Assembly: GCF_012927085.1 (NCBI RefSeq) | Contig: NZ_JABBFX010000001.1 | Location: forward strand, 1,488,001-1,552,000 | DNA length: 64,000 bases | Direction: 5' to 3' | Source of the DNA: Ramlibacter agri | GTDB lineage: Bacteria; Pseudomonadota; Gammaproteobacteria; Burkholderiales; Burkholderiaceae_C | In this document: positions 47,575 through 57,879 of the stretch, in pieces | Position numbering within the stretch: the stretch's first letter is position 1 | Layout: each line of letters opens with the position of its first letter | Position numbers and translations under genes: made by a program | Notes under the pieces: model-generated | Databases searched by the model: none | What the model saw: only the letters and a program-made list of their open reading frames with translations | What the model was told of the DNA's origin: nothing

Positions 47575-48387
47575 TCAGAGGCCCAGTTCGTAGGCCGGGT
47601 TCGGCGCAGCCGACCCCAGCTTCTTCAGCCAGCCGAGGCCCTCGAGGGTCGTCGTCTTCGGCTTGTATTCGCAGCCGATGAAGCCCTTCCAGCCGAGCGC
47701 ATCCAGGTGGCCGAACAGGAAGCCGTAGTTGATCTCTCCCGTCCCCGGCTCGTTGCGCCCCGGGTTGTCGGCCAGCTGGATGTGCCCGATGCGCGCGAGA
47801 TGCTTGCCCAGCGTCCCCGCCAGCTCGCCTTCCATGCGCTGCGCGTGGTAGATGTCGTACTGCAGCAGCAGGGCGTCCGAGCCCACTTCTTCAATCAGTG
47901 CCAGCGCCTGGTCGCTGCGCGTGAGGAAGAAGCCGGGAATGTCGAAGGTGTTGATCGGTTCGACCAGCAGCCGCAAGCCGGCTTTCTTCAATTCAGCAGC
48001 GGCGAAGCGCAGGTTCGCAACCAGCGTGGCCTGCGCCTGTTCGCGCGTCACGCCAGCGGGCAGCTTGCCGGCCAGGCAATTCAGCTGCGGGCAATCCAGC
48101 GCATGCGCGTACGCGATCGCGCGCGCCACGCCTTCGCGGAATTCGGCCTCGCGGCCCGGATGGCAGGCGATGCCGCGCTCGCCGCCGGCCCAGTCGCCGG
48201 CCGGCAGGTTGTGCAGCACCTGCTTGAGGCCGTTGGCGCGCAGCTGGCGTGCCAGTTCCTCCTTGGGGAAGTCATAGGGGAACAGGTATTCGACGGCGGT
48301 GAAGCCGGCCTCGCGTGCGGCGGCGAAGCGTTCCAGGAAAGGCAGCTCGGTGAAGAGCATCGTGAGGTTGGCGGCGAATTTCGGCAT
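47575..48387 (-). CDS. hyi: Hydroxypyruvate isomerase
   Basis: 270-residue TIM-barrel enzyme interconverting hydroxypyruvate and tartronate semialdehyde. Segments: MPKFAANLTMLFTELPFLER, EYLFPYDFPKEEL, NCLAGKLPAGVTREQA, the metal-binding Glu in LLVEPINTFDIPGFFL, LQYDIYHAQRMEGEL and CEYKPKTTTLEGLGWL. The last residues (LGSAAPNPAYELGL) are encoded by a dispersed palindromic repeat, which makes the C-terminus about a dozen residues longer than the E. coli enzyme (258). GAGGAG upstream; gcl stop 11 nt before. Confidence 0.95.
   Translation of the reverse strand: MPKFAANLTMLFTELPFLERFAAAREAGFTAVEYLFPYDFPKEELARQLRANGLKQVLHNLPAGDWAGGERGIACHPGREAEFREGVARAIAYAHALDCPQLNCLAGKLPAGVTREQAQATLVANLRFAAAELKKAGLRLLVEPINTFDIPGFFLTRSDQALALIEEVGSDALLLQYDIYHAQRMEGELAGTLGKHLARIGHIQLADNPGRNEPGTGEINYGFLFGHLDALGWKGFIGCEYKPKTTTLEGLGWLKKLGSAAPNPAYELGL
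47590..47620. repeat. Palindromic repeat supplying the hyi C-terminus
   Basis: On the plus strand it reads GTAGGCCGGGTTCGGC, GCA, GCCGACCCCAGC: a 9-bp stem around GCA. It closely matches the intergenic repeat at 18633-18671 and is translated on the minus strand as the tail of hydroxypyruvate isomerase. Confidence 0.7.
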
Positions 48388-48398
48388 GCTGTTGCTCC

Positions 48399-50183
<1,785 letters not shown>

Positions 50184-50259
50184 GGTGGTCTCCTGTTCAC
50201 TGGTTGAGACTCTAGGAACCTGAGTGGCGTTGATGAAGAGGGCGCCGGTCCATAAGATC

Positions 50260-50276
50260 TATTCCAGGAGCGAATA
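50260..50276. promoter_or_regulatory. Candidate LysR-type site upstream of the gcl-divergent regulator
   Basis: TATTC-CAGGAGC-GAATA, a 17-bp dyad with a 7-nt spacer. It contains the AGGAG ribosome binding site of the LysR gene starting at 50281 and lies in the divergent gcl-LysR region, a position suiting autoregulation. Confidence 0.45.
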
Positions 50277-50280
50277 AGCC

Positions 50281-51195
50281 ATGGACCGTTTGCAGGCGAT
50301 GGAGATGTTCGTGCGGGTGGTGGAGACCGGCAGCTTCTCGAAGGCGGCCGGCGAGTTCGCCACCACCCAGCCGACCGTGACCAAGCAGGTGGCCGCCATC
50401 GAGGCGCGGCTGAAGGTGCGGCTGCTCAATCGCAACACGCGCGGCGTCAGCCTGACCGAGGCCGGCGCGCTCTACTACGACAAGTGCAAGGCCATCGTGC
50501 GGGCGGCCGAGGAAGCCGACAGCGTGGTGCAGGTGCGGCAGACGCAGGCGCAGGGCCTGTTGCGGGTCGGCAGCTCGGTCGCCTTCGGCCGCCGCGTGCT
50601 GGTGCCGCTGGCGCTGGAGTTCATGGGGCAGCACCCGCAGCTGCAGGTGGACCTGAGCTTCGAGGACCGCTACACGGACCTCGTGGCGCAGGGCATCGAC
50701 GTCGCCGTGCGCATGGGCAAGCTGGCCGATTCCTCGCTGGGCGCGCGCTTCCTCGGAACCAATCCCTGGCTGATGGTGGCCTCGCCCAAGTACCTCAAGA
50801 AGGCCGGCATGCCGCGCAAGCCGGCCGACCTGAGCGGGCACGAGACGCTCATCTACAGCAGCGTGCAGGGCAACGACGTGTGGCGGGTGCTGTCACCGCG
50901 CGGCGAGGCGGTGACGGTGCCGGTGACGGCGCGGCTGCGCTCCAACAACCTGTCGGCGGTGCTGGCGGCGGCGCGGTCCGACCTGGGCATCGCGGCCTTG
51001 CCCTGGTACGTGGCTTCGGATTCGCTGGCGAGCGGCGCGGTGGTGGAGGTGCTCAAGGGCCACAGCCTGCCCGAGCAGGAGATCCACGCGGTCTATCCCT
51101 CGCCCAAGCTGGTGCCGCAGAAGGTGCAGGCCTTCATCGCCTTCCTGCAGGGGCGCTTCGGCGGCAGCTGGTGGGAGGCGATCCCGCGCGGGTGA
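50281..51195 (+). CDS. LysR-family transcriptional regulator
   Basis: 304 residues. The N-terminal HTH is of the common MDRLQAMEMFVRVVETGSFS type, with recognition helix TTQPTVTKQVAAIEARLKVR. The effector domain starts near residue 90 (GLLRVGSSVAFGRRVLVPLA) and includes QGIDVAVRMGKLADSSL. It diverges from the gcl operon, so regulating glyoxylate or glycerate metabolism is the obvious guess. AGGAG is 11 nt before the ATG, inside a dyad. Confidence 0.93.
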   Translation: MDRLQAMEMFVRVVETGSFSKAAGEFATTQPTVTKQVAAIEARLKVRLLNRNTRGVSLTEAGALYYDKCKAIVRAAEEADSVVQVRQTQAQGLLRVGSSVAFGRRVLVPLALEFMGQHPQLQVDLSFEDRYTDLVAQGIDVAVRMGKLADSSLGARFLGTNPWLMVASPKYLKKAGMPRKPADLSGHETLIYSSVQGNDVWRVLSPRGEAVTVPVTARLRSNNLSAVLAAARSDLGIAALPWYVASDSLASGAVVEVLKGHSLPEQEIHAVYPSPKLVPQKVQAFIAFLQGRFGGSWWEAIPRG

Positions 51196-51207
51196 TCAGG
51201 ACTTGCT

Positions 51208-51663
51208 TCAGTCCCGCCGCGTGTCTTCCCACGTCGGCTGCGATTGCAGGCGCGAGGTGTTCCTGGCGTCGAACTGCGAGGGCAGGGCCGAATCCGGGTC
51301 GCGGCCCAGGCTGGCCTGGAAGCAGGCGCGCAGGCAGCGCGTCGTCAGCGGATCCGCCACGCTGGCGGTCTCGTGCATGACGTCGCCGATCAGCTCGGGG
51401 CTGGCATCGACGTAGCGGCCCTGGCGCAGGCGCTGCCGCAGGCCCTGGTACAGGCGCATGGTGTGGGGAAAGCGGGCGCTCCGGCCCGAAGGCGATTCGC
51501 GCGAGAGCAGCAGCGCGAGGCCGCCCACCACGACCTGCCAGCGTTGCAGCATGGCGTCGTCCTGCGCGTCCACCGTCGGCAGGGCCAGGAAGTCGGAACG
51601 CTGCCAGTCGCCGCGCGAGGTGGCCCATTGCATCAGCTTGCGCATGCGCTTGCCCGCGGTCAC
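51208..51663 (-). CDS. Hypothetical protein, 151 residues
   Basis: I recognise no family. The protein is soluble, Arg-rich and mainly helical, with no signal peptide. Segments such as [40 protein letters not shown] and TTRCLRACFQASLGRD stand out; two closely spaced Cys lie in RCLRAC. It is convergent with the LysR gene (12-nt gap). The 208-nt region upstream of it, 51664-51871, is GC-rich and shows no other gene. Confidence 0.55.
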   Translation of the reverse strand: MTAGKRMRKLMQWATSRGDWQRSDFLALPTVDAQDDAMLQRWQVVVGGLALLLSRESPSGRSARFPHTMRLYQGLRQRLRQGRYVDASPELIGDVMHETASVADPLTTRCLRACFQASLGRDPDSALPSQFDARNTSRLQSQPTWEDTRRD

Positions 51664-51871
51664 GCCAGGCCGAGCCCGGCAAAGGTGCTGCGCGCCGCGC
51701 CGCGCGCGGGCGACGCGCGCTCTGGAAGCGCCTCGGAACTGTGATCTATTTGTGCGGCCGTGGTCATGTCGTGTTGTCGTCTCCGACAGGTGGGACAGGC
51801 ACGGCCGGGTAAGAGTTCTTAAGGGATTTCCTGGCTTGGCACTAGGCCAAACATTGCTCGGTTGAGCGGCA

Positions 51872-53038
51872 TCAGGCTCGCCAGGGCACGAGTTGCTTCT
51901 CCTGCACCTCGATCCCGAAGCCCGGCGCGTCGGAAGGCTTCACCTTGCCATCCACCGGCACCGGCACGCCGGGCAGCTTCTGCGCTTCGGCCAGCGGGAT
52001 GCCGGGGTCGGAGCCCAGCCAGTATTCGGCCAGCTGTGCTTCCGGCAGCGAGAAGTGGAAGTGCTGGCCGAAGGGCAGGCCCGCGCCGGAGTGCGGGATG
52101 GTGGTGAGCCCTGCGGCCTCGGCGATGGTGTAGACCTTCAGCGCTTCGCTCAGGCCGCCGGCCCAGCGCAGCTCGGGCTGGATCACGTCGACGCAGCGCC
52201 GGTCCACCAGTTCGCGCAGCGCATGGCGGCCCTTGTGGTCCTCGCCGGTGGCGATAGGCAGCGTGGGCACGGCCTTCTTCAGCGCGACCAGGCCGTCGGT
52301 GTCGTGCGGCATCAGCGGCTCTTCGATCCAGCGCAGCCGGTAAGGCTTCAGCCGCTCCATCAGCCGCGCCGCGAAATCCACGTTGAAGGACATCACCGGG
52401 TTGAACATCAGGTCCGCATCGGGGCCGACGGTCTCGCGCGCCTTCGCGATTTTTTCCTCGAGGCGATTCAGGCCTTCGGTGCCTTCCTCGTAGTGCACGG
52501 GGTTGCTGACCTTGAAGGCCTTGAAGCCCAGCTCCATCGACCAGTCGAGGTCGTCGCTGGTGGCATAGCAATTGATCGCTTCGCGGCACGGGCCGCCGAT
52601 CAGGCTGTACACCGGGACTTCGAGCAGCTTGCCCTTCAGGTCCCACAGCGCGAGGTCGACCGCGCTGCGCGCCACCGACGCGAGCCCCGTCGCGCCGAAG
52701 CGCTGCGTCGAGCGCCACATCAGGTCGTTGAGGAACTCGATGGCGAAGCAGTCGCGGCCCACCAGCAGCGGCGCGTAGTGTTCGCGCACCAGCGGCTCGA
52801 CGAGGTTGCCCCAGTGGCAGGTGCCCATGCCCCAGGTTCCGTCTTCCGCGGTGACCTTCACCCACATCTCGCCGGCCACTTCGCCGGGGATCTTGCGCAG
52901 CTCGCGCGGGAACTCGGGGTACTTGTTGATCGGGAAGGCGCGGCGGGCTGACTGGTTGTAGCTGGCGCGGCGCGGTTTCGTCGGGTTGGCGCGGGGCGGC
53001 AGCTCCAGCCGCACGCAGTCGATGCTCTTGATCTTCAT
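51872..53038 (-). CDS. Enolase-superfamily dehydratase-like protein (rhamnonate dehydratase-like)
   Basis: 388 residues from ATG 53038. Mandelate racemase-type fold: capping domain about 1-125, barrel 126-365. Active-site segments are Lys173/Lys176 in GFKAFKVSN, then LMFNPVMSFN where the usual first metal Asp is Asn213. Glu239/240 lie in RWIEEPLMPHD, Glu266 in ATGEDHKGRH, and His316 in TIPHSGAG. Overall order and the PFGQHFHFSLPEAQ tail recall L-rhamnonate dehydratase. It is divergent, beyond the IclR gene, from a second MR-family gene and an ABC importer, so an aldonic-acid-like substrate is likely. The Asp-to-Asn change makes the exact activity uncertain. Confidence 0.85.
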   Translation of the reverse strand: MKIKSIDCVRLELPPRANPTKPRRASYNQSARRAFPINKYPEFPRELRKIPGEVAGEMWVKVTAEDGTWGMGTCHWGNLVEPLVREHYAPLLVGRDCFAIEFLNDLMWRSTQRFGATGLASVARSAVDLALWDLKGKLLEVPVYSLIGGPCREAINCYATSDDLDWSMELGFKAFKVSNPVHYEEGTEGLNRLEEKIAKARETVGPDADLMFNPVMSFNVDFAARLMERLKPYRLRWIEEPLMPHDTDGLVALKKAVPTLPIATGEDHKGRHALRELVDRRCVDVIQPELRWAGGLSEALKVYTIAEAAGLTTIPHSGAGLPFGQHFHFSLPEAQLAEYWLGSDPGIPLAEAQKLPGVPVPVDGKVKPSDAPGFGIEVQEKQLVPWRA

Positions 53039-53042
53039 GGTC

Positions 53043-53831
53043 CTACTGCAGCATGTGGGAGATGATTTCGGCCGTTTCCAGCACCGGCCCGACGTCCTGC
53101 TCCAGCAGCTCGATGGAGCGGCCGGCGACGCTGATGGCGGCCACCGGCCGCTCCATGCCATCGAGGATGGGCACGCCGATGCAGCAGGAGGTCGCGGTGT
53201 TCTCGCGGAACTCGGTGGACCAGCCGCGCTCGCGCGTCTTCTCCAGGTCCGCCAGCAGCGCGGGTGCGGTGGTGATGGTGTTGGGCGTGCGCCCCACGAG
53301 CGGCTGGTCGCGCAGGATCGCCTGCGTCTCCGCCGGCGGCAGCCAGGCCAGGATGGCCTTGCCCAGCGCGCAGCAGTGCATGGGCACGGTGCGGCCGAAG
53401 CGCGAGTGGATCACCGGCAGGGTCGGCTTCTCGGCGCCGCCCAGGATCATGATCTTCTGCTGGTGCAGGATGCCCAGGTTCACGCGCGCATTGAGCTTCT
53501 GCGCCAGCGCCTGGATGTGCGGCATCGCATCCGCGCGCAGCCTGTGCGTGTCGAGCAGGCTCGCGGCCAGCGGCAGCACGGCGAGGCCGATGGACAAGCG
53601 TCCGTCGCGCGCGTTCTGCTGCAGGAAGCCAGCAGCCACCAGCGTCTGCACGAGGCGGTGCGTGGTCGGGCGCGACAGCTTCGCGATGACGGCGAGCTCG
53701 CCGATGGTGGGCGGGTGCCCGGCGCGCGCGACGAGGTCCAGCAGGGCCAGGGCCTTGCCCAGGGTCTTCACGGCGGCTTGCGGTGAGGCGTCGCCAGCGC
53801 TGGTTTCGATTTCGGGGATGACGGCGGACAT
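53043..53831 (-). CDS. IclR-family transcriptional regulator
   Basis: 262 residues from ATG 53831 (MSAVIPEIETSAG). The N-terminal winged helix (about 25-85) reads LALLDLVARAGHPPTIGELA and LSRPTTHRLVQTLVAAGFLQ; the effector GAF-like domain ends CIGVPILDGMERPVAAISVAG. It is divergent from the ABC-importer/dioxygenase operon and 4 nt upstream of the enolase-superfamily gene, which places it as local regulator of both. Direct repeats in the divergent region are candidate binding sites. Confidence 0.93.
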   Translation of the reverse strand: MSAVIPEIETSAGDASPQAAVKTLGKALALLDLVARAGHPPTIGELAVIAKLSRPTTHRLVQTLVAAGFLQQNARDGRLSIGLAVLPLAASLLDTHRLRADAMPHIQALAQKLNARVNLGILHQQKIMILGGAEKPTLPVIHSRFGRTVPMHCCALGKAILAWLPPAETQAILRDQPLVGRTPNTITTAPALLADLEKTRERGWSTEFRENTATSCCIGVPILDGMERPVAAISVAGRSIELLEQDVGPVLETAEIISHMLQ

Positions 53832-53840
53832 AGCGGTTCC

Positions 53841-53871
53841 GTTCACAATAGCCTGTAGTGTGTTCACATAG
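53841..53871. promoter_or_regulatory. Candidate IclR-binding direct repeats
   Basis: GTTCACAATAG (53841-53851) and GTTCACATAG (53862-53871) repeat at a 21-bp phase, two helical turns, between the divergent IclR gene and the ABC operon. GTGTTCTC follows at 53880 as a degenerate third copy. Confidence 0.4.
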
Positions 53872-53966
53872 TGGACAAAGTGTTCTCGGGGTAAACACCA
53901 AAGCTGAAATTTGGCGAATACGGCCATCATCCGGCGCTCGGAACCAGCAGAAGGAACCAGCAAGCT

Positions 53967-55118
53967 GTGCGCGCTGAACTTTCAATGAGCTCGGAGGCGG
54001 CGCCCGTGCAAGGCGACACGCCCGTGGTGGCGGCCAACGACCACTTCGTGGTGGAGGTGCGCGGGCTGCGCAAGCATTACGCCGGTCGCAAGATCGTGGT
54101 GCATGCGCTCGATGGCGTGGACCTCGTCGTGCGGCCCGGCGAACTGGTGGTGCTGCTCGGCCCCAGTGGCTGCGGCAAGACGACGCTGCTGCGCTGCATT
54201 GCCGGCCTGGAGCGGCCGCCGGCCGGCGAGATCCGCGTGGCCGGCCGCACGGTGTTCTCGGCGCGGGACCAGGTGTTCGTGCCGCCGGAGCAGCGCCGCA
54301 TCGGGATGATGTTCCAGTCGTACGCGCTGTGGCCGCACATGACGGTGGCCGAGAACATCGCTTATCCGCTGCCGTCTTCGGTGCCGCGCGTCCAGCGCGA
54401 GGCGCGTGTCGCCGAGATGCTGGAGCGGCTGGGCGTTGCCGGCCTCGGCCACCGCTATCCGGGTGAATTGAGCGGCGGCCAGCAGCAGCGCGTGGCACTG
54501 GCGCGGGCGCTGATCGCATCGCAGTCGCTGGTCCTGTTCGACGAGCCGCTGTCCAACGTCGACGCCAAGGTGCGCCGCAAGCTGCGCGCCGAGCTGCGCG
54601 AGCTGAAGCGGCACAACGGCTTCGCCGGCGTGTACGTGACGCACGACCAGGAGGAGGCGATGGAACTCGCCGACACGCTGGTGGTGATGGAGGCCGGCCG
54701 CATCGTGCAGGCCGCGCCGCCGCGCGAGGTGTACCGGAGGCCCGCCAACAGCTACGTTGCCGGCTTCGTCGGCGAGATCAATCGCTGGCCGGCACGTGCC
54801 GGTGCAGATGGCCGTGTTGCCTGCTCGCTGGGCGACGTGGCGCTGAGCGCGCCGGCCGGCACGCAAGGCCACATCGGCATCCGGCCCGAACACGTGCGCG
54901 TCGTGCCGGCGGGCCGTGCCGCCACGACCGATGCGCTGCGGGTGCCGGCGCAGCTGGAGGACAGCGTGCATCTCGGCGCGCGCATCGAGATGCGGCTGCG
55001 CGCCGGCGCGCAGGCCGTCACCGCGAGCCTGCCCGAAGGCGAGGGCGGCGAGCTGGAGCCGGGCGCGCAGGTGGAGATGATCCTGCCGCGGGAGAAGCTG
55101 CTGTGGCTGCCGGCGTAG
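53967..55118 (+). CDS. ABC transporter ATPase (iron/spermidine/aminoethylphosphonate type)
   Basis: 383 residues from GTG 53967; ATG 53985 is an alternative. Walker A GPSGCGKTTLLRCIAGLE, Q-loop MMFQSYALWPHMTVAENIAY, signature LSGGQQQRVALARALIAS, Walker B LVLFDEPLSNVDAKVRR and H-loop VTHDQEEAMELAD are intact. A C-terminal TOBE-like regulatory domain (about 290-380, HIGIRPEHVRVVPAG) is present. It overlaps the permease gene by 16 nt and heads an eight-gene operon running to 62859. Confidence 0.94.
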   Translation: MRAELSMSSEAAPVQGDTPVVAANDHFVVEVRGLRKHYAGRKIVVHALDGVDLVVRPGELVVLLGPSGCGKTTLLRCIAGLERPPAGEIRVAGRTVFSARDQVFVPPEQRRIGMMFQSYALWPHMTVAENIAYPLPSSVPRVQREARVAEMLERLGVAGLGHRYPGELSGGQQQRVALARALIASQSLVLFDEPLSNVDAKVRRKLRAELRELKRHNGFAGVYVTHDQEEAMELADTLVVMEAGRIVQAAPPREVYRRPANSYVAGFVGEINRWPARAGADGRVACSLGDVALSAPAGTQGHIGIRPEHVRVVPAGRAATTDALRVPAQLEDSVHLGARIEMRLRAGAQAVTASLPEGEGGELEPGAQVEMILPREKLLWLPA

Positions 55119-56836
55119 CGCTGCCCGACACATTGGCCGGCGTTCCCGCGCGCCAGCCGCGCGCGGCCTGGGCGGGCAAGGCCGCGGTGACGCTGCTCGC
55201 GGCCGGCACGCTGTTCGTCGTCTTCTATCCCATGCTGGTGATCGCGCTGCGCGCGCTGTTTCCGCAGGGCACTTTCGACGCCGCACTGTGGCGCGAGACG
55301 CTGGCCGCGCCCGACCTCTACGTGGCCGTGCGCAACACGCTGGTGCTGGCCGTCGCCACTACCGCCATCTCGGTTCCGCTGGGCACCTTCTTCGCCTGGC
55401 TGATAGCGCGCACCGACGCGCACTGGGGCGCCCTGTCGCGGTTGCTGCCCGTCATCCCGCTGCTGCTGCCGCCGGTGGCCATGGCGATCGGCTGGCTGTT
55501 CCTGGCCGACCCGCGCGCGGGTTTCCTGGCCAAACCGCTGGTGGCCGCGCTCGCATCCCTGGGCCTCGCGCTCGACCCGAACGACTTCGCCATCCAGAGC
55601 TGGCCCGGGCTGGTGTTCCTCTACGTGCTGTGGGCTGTGCCGCACGTCTACGTGATGACCGCCGCCGCCTTCGGGAACCTGGACCCGGCGCTGGAGGAAG
55701 CGGCGAGCATGTGCGGCAAAGGACGCCTGCGCATCTTCTGGCAGGTGTCGCTGCCCTCGATTCGGCACGCCGTCGGCGCATCGGTCCTGATGTGCATGAT
55801 CTCCAGCGTCGGCCTCTATTCGATCGCAGCGCTGATGGGAACAGCCGCGCGCATCGACGTGCTGGCGGTGTACATCTACCGGCTGCTGAATTTCTCCTAT
55901 CCGCCCAAGACCGGCCAGGCAGTGGTGATCGGCCTGCTGCTGATGCTGTTCATCGGCGCGCTGTGGCTGGCGCAGCGCAAGCTGGCCTCGCGCACCGGCG
56001 CGGCCACGCTGGGTGGCATGGGCGTGCGCGCGAACCGCGTGGAGCTGGGCGGCTGGCGCTGGCCGGCGCGCGCGCTGATCCTCGCCTATGTGGTGCTCAC
56101 CTCGGTGCTGCCGCTGCTGGCGCTGGTGGTGGTGGCGCTGCAGCCGTTCTGGCGGCCCGCCATCGACGTCTCGGTGCTGAGCTTCGCCAACTTCCAGGAG
56201 CTTTTCGCCGATGGCACTGGTCGCGCCGCGATCGTCAACAGCACCTTGCTCGCGGTGGCCACGTCCACCGGCGTGGTGCTGATCGCCGGGCTGCTGGCGG
56301 TCGTCGCAGCTGCATTGGGCGGCACGCCCGAGAAGGCGCTGGGCATCGCCACCAAGCTGCCCTCGGCCATCCCGCACATCGTGTTCGCGGTGGGCGTGCT
56401 CATCGCCTTCGGCTTCGCGCCCTTCAACCTGCAGGGCGGCTGGCTGATCCTGCTGCTGGCTTACCTGGCGGTCTACCTGCCCACAGCGTCGATCGCGGCG
56501 GAGTCCGCGGTGCGCCAAGTGGGCGGCCAGCTGGTGGAGGCCTCGCGCGTGTTCGGCGCGACGCCCGCGCGCACCTTCTGGCGCGTGCAGCTGCCGCTGA
56601 TCCTGCCCGGGCTGGCGGCGGGCTGGGCTTCCATCTTCGCGCTGGTGCTGGGCGAACTGAACGCGGCGGCCATCCTGTCCGGCCCGCGCAATCCCACCAT
56701 CGGCTACGTGATCCTCACGCTGTTCGACAACGGCACCTACTCGCAGCTCGCGGCCATCGCCAGCATCATCGGCATCGTCTCGGCGGCCACGGTGTCGCTG
56801 GTGCTGCTGCTGGGCCGGCCCCGCTACCAAGGTTGA
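55103..56836 (+). CDS. ABC transporter permease, fused two-domain type
   Basis: 577 residues, about 12 helices. It holds two BPD permease domains, each with a coupling loop: EEAASMCGKGRLRIFWQVSLP (first half, near residue 200) and EASRVFGATPARTFWRVQLPL (second half, near 480). This fused arrangement is typical of FbpB/PhnU-type importers for ferric iron, spermidine or 2-aminoethylphosphonate-like substrates. Start is GTG 55103, inside the ATPase gene. Given its operon partners (dioxygenases, dehydrogenase, dehydratase), the substrate is probably an organic acid or phosphonate/sulfonate rather than iron. Confidence 0.93.
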   Translation: MAAGVALPDTLAGVPARQPRAAWAGKAAVTLLAAGTLFVVFYPMLVIALRALFPQGTFDAALWRETLAAPDLYVAVRNTLVLAVATTAISVPLGTFFAWLIARTDAHWGALSRLLPVIPLLLPPVAMAIGWLFLADPRAGFLAKPLVAALASLGLALDPNDFAIQSWPGLVFLYVLWAVPHVYVMTAAAFGNLDPALEEAASMCGKGRLRIFWQVSLPSIRHAVGASVLMCMISSVGLYSIAALMGTAARIDVLAVYIYRLLNFSYPPKTGQAVVIGLLLMLFIGALWLAQRKLASRTGAATLGGMGVRANRVELGGWRWPARALILAYVVLTSVLPLLALVVVALQPFWRPAIDVSVLSFANFQELFADGTGRAAIVNSTLLAVATSTGVVLIAGLLAVVAAALGGTPEKALGIATKLPSAIPHIVFAVGVLIAFGFAPFNLQGGWLILLLAYLAVYLPTASIAAESAVRQVGGQLVEASRVFGATPARTFWRVQLPLILPGLAAGWASIFALVLGELNAAAILSGPRNPTIGYVILTLFDNGTYSQLAAIASIIGIVSAATVSLVLLLGRPRYQG

Positions 56837-56858
56837 ACTTCCACCCCAAGCAAGCACC

Positions 56859-57869
56859 ATGATCCGCAAGCTCATTCTTTCCGCCGCGGCGCTGGCCTGT
56901 GCCGGCACGGCCGGCGCGCAGGCGCTCGGCACCCAGGAGCCCGCCGACCTCGTGAAGGCGGCGCAGGCCGAGGGCAGCATCATGCTGTACTCCTCGGAAG
57001 ACGAATCGACGCAGAAGGCGACCCTGGCCGCCTTCGAGAAGAAGTACGGCATCAAGGGCAGCTTCATCCGCTTCCCCACCGGCCCGCTGATGCAGCGCTT
57101 CAACACCGAGCACGACGCCGGCAAGGTGCAGGCCGACGTGGTCAGCGTGAGTTCCACCGTGCCCTTCGACAAGCAGGCCGACCGCTTCCTCGCGTTGACG
57201 CCGCAGGTCATCCCCAACCTGGGCGGCTGGCCCAAGGCGCAGGTGAAGGCAAACTTCCTGAACCACACGATGGACATCGTGGCGCTGGTCTACAACACCG
57301 AGCTGCTGAAGCCGGACGAAGTGCCCAAGACCTGGGCCGACCTCGCCAACCCCAAGTGGAAGGGCAAGTTCCTGCTGACCGACCCGCAGGTGGCCGACAA
57401 CTACATGGGCTGGCTGGACGCGGTGGAGCGCTCGCAGGGCACCGAGCTGCTGAAGAAGATCGCGACGCAGAACTACAAGGTCACGCAAAGCGGCGCCTCC
57501 GGCGTGCAGCAGGTGGCCGCGGGCGCCTACCTGTTCAACGCGCCCACCTTCACCGCCTTCTCGCGGCCGCTGATCGCCAAGCATGCGCCCATCGCGATCC
57601 AGTACCTGGCGAATCCTTCCGTGATCTCGGCGCGCTCGATCGGCATCGCGGCCAAGGCGCCGCACCCGAACGCCGCCCGCCTGCTGGTGAACTGGCTGGT
57701 GTCGGAAGAGGGCGTGCGCACCTACTGCACCTACATCAAGACTTCGGTGTTCGGCGACCCGAAGGGCGCGCAGGGCTGCGTGCCTTTCCGAGACGGCGAG
57801 CTGATGCGCTTCGACGTGCCCGAAGAGCGCCGCCGCGCGATGGCCAAGGCACTGGGCGTCGCCAACTGA
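56859..57869 (+). CDS. ABC transporter substrate-binding protein, family 1
   Basis: 336-residue periplasmic receptor with signal peptide MIRKLILSAAALACAGTAGA. Mature hallmarks are IMLYSSEDESTQKATLAAFE, the loop FIRFPTGPLMQRFN, IVALVYNTELLKPDEVPKTW and ANPKWKGKFLLTDPQ. It belongs to the FbpA/PhnS-like family-1 group. The Tyr pair that binds iron in FbpA is not evident in the expected C-terminal segment (KTSVFGDPKG), which argues against ferric transport. 22 nt after the permease. Confidence 0.92.
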   Translation: MIRKLILSAAALACAGTAGAQALGTQEPADLVKAAQAEGSIMLYSSEDESTQKATLAAFEKKYGIKGSFIRFPTGPLMQRFNTEHDAGKVQADVVSVSSTVPFDKQADRFLALTPQVIPNLGGWPKAQVKANFLNHTMDIVALVYNTELLKPDEVPKTWADLANPKWKGKFLLTDPQVADNYMGWLDAVERSQGTELLKKIATQNYKVTQSGASGVQQVAAGAYLFNAPTFTAFSRPLIAKHAPIAIQYLANPSVISARSIGIAAKAPHPNAARLLVNWLVSEEGVRTYCTYIKTSVFGDPKGAQGCVPFRDGELMRFDVPEERRRAMAKALGVAN

Positions 57870-57879
57870 GGACCGCGCC

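Noticed and set aside
54752..57277. 841-codon minus-strand frame opposite the ABC permease and receptor genes
   Set aside because: Shadow frame with repetitive polar composition; the plus-strand genes are clearly real.
56859..57869. Ferric iron-binding protein FbpA
   Set aside because: The characteristic C-terminal Tyr pair is not seen and the operon is catabolic, so an iron role is not supported.
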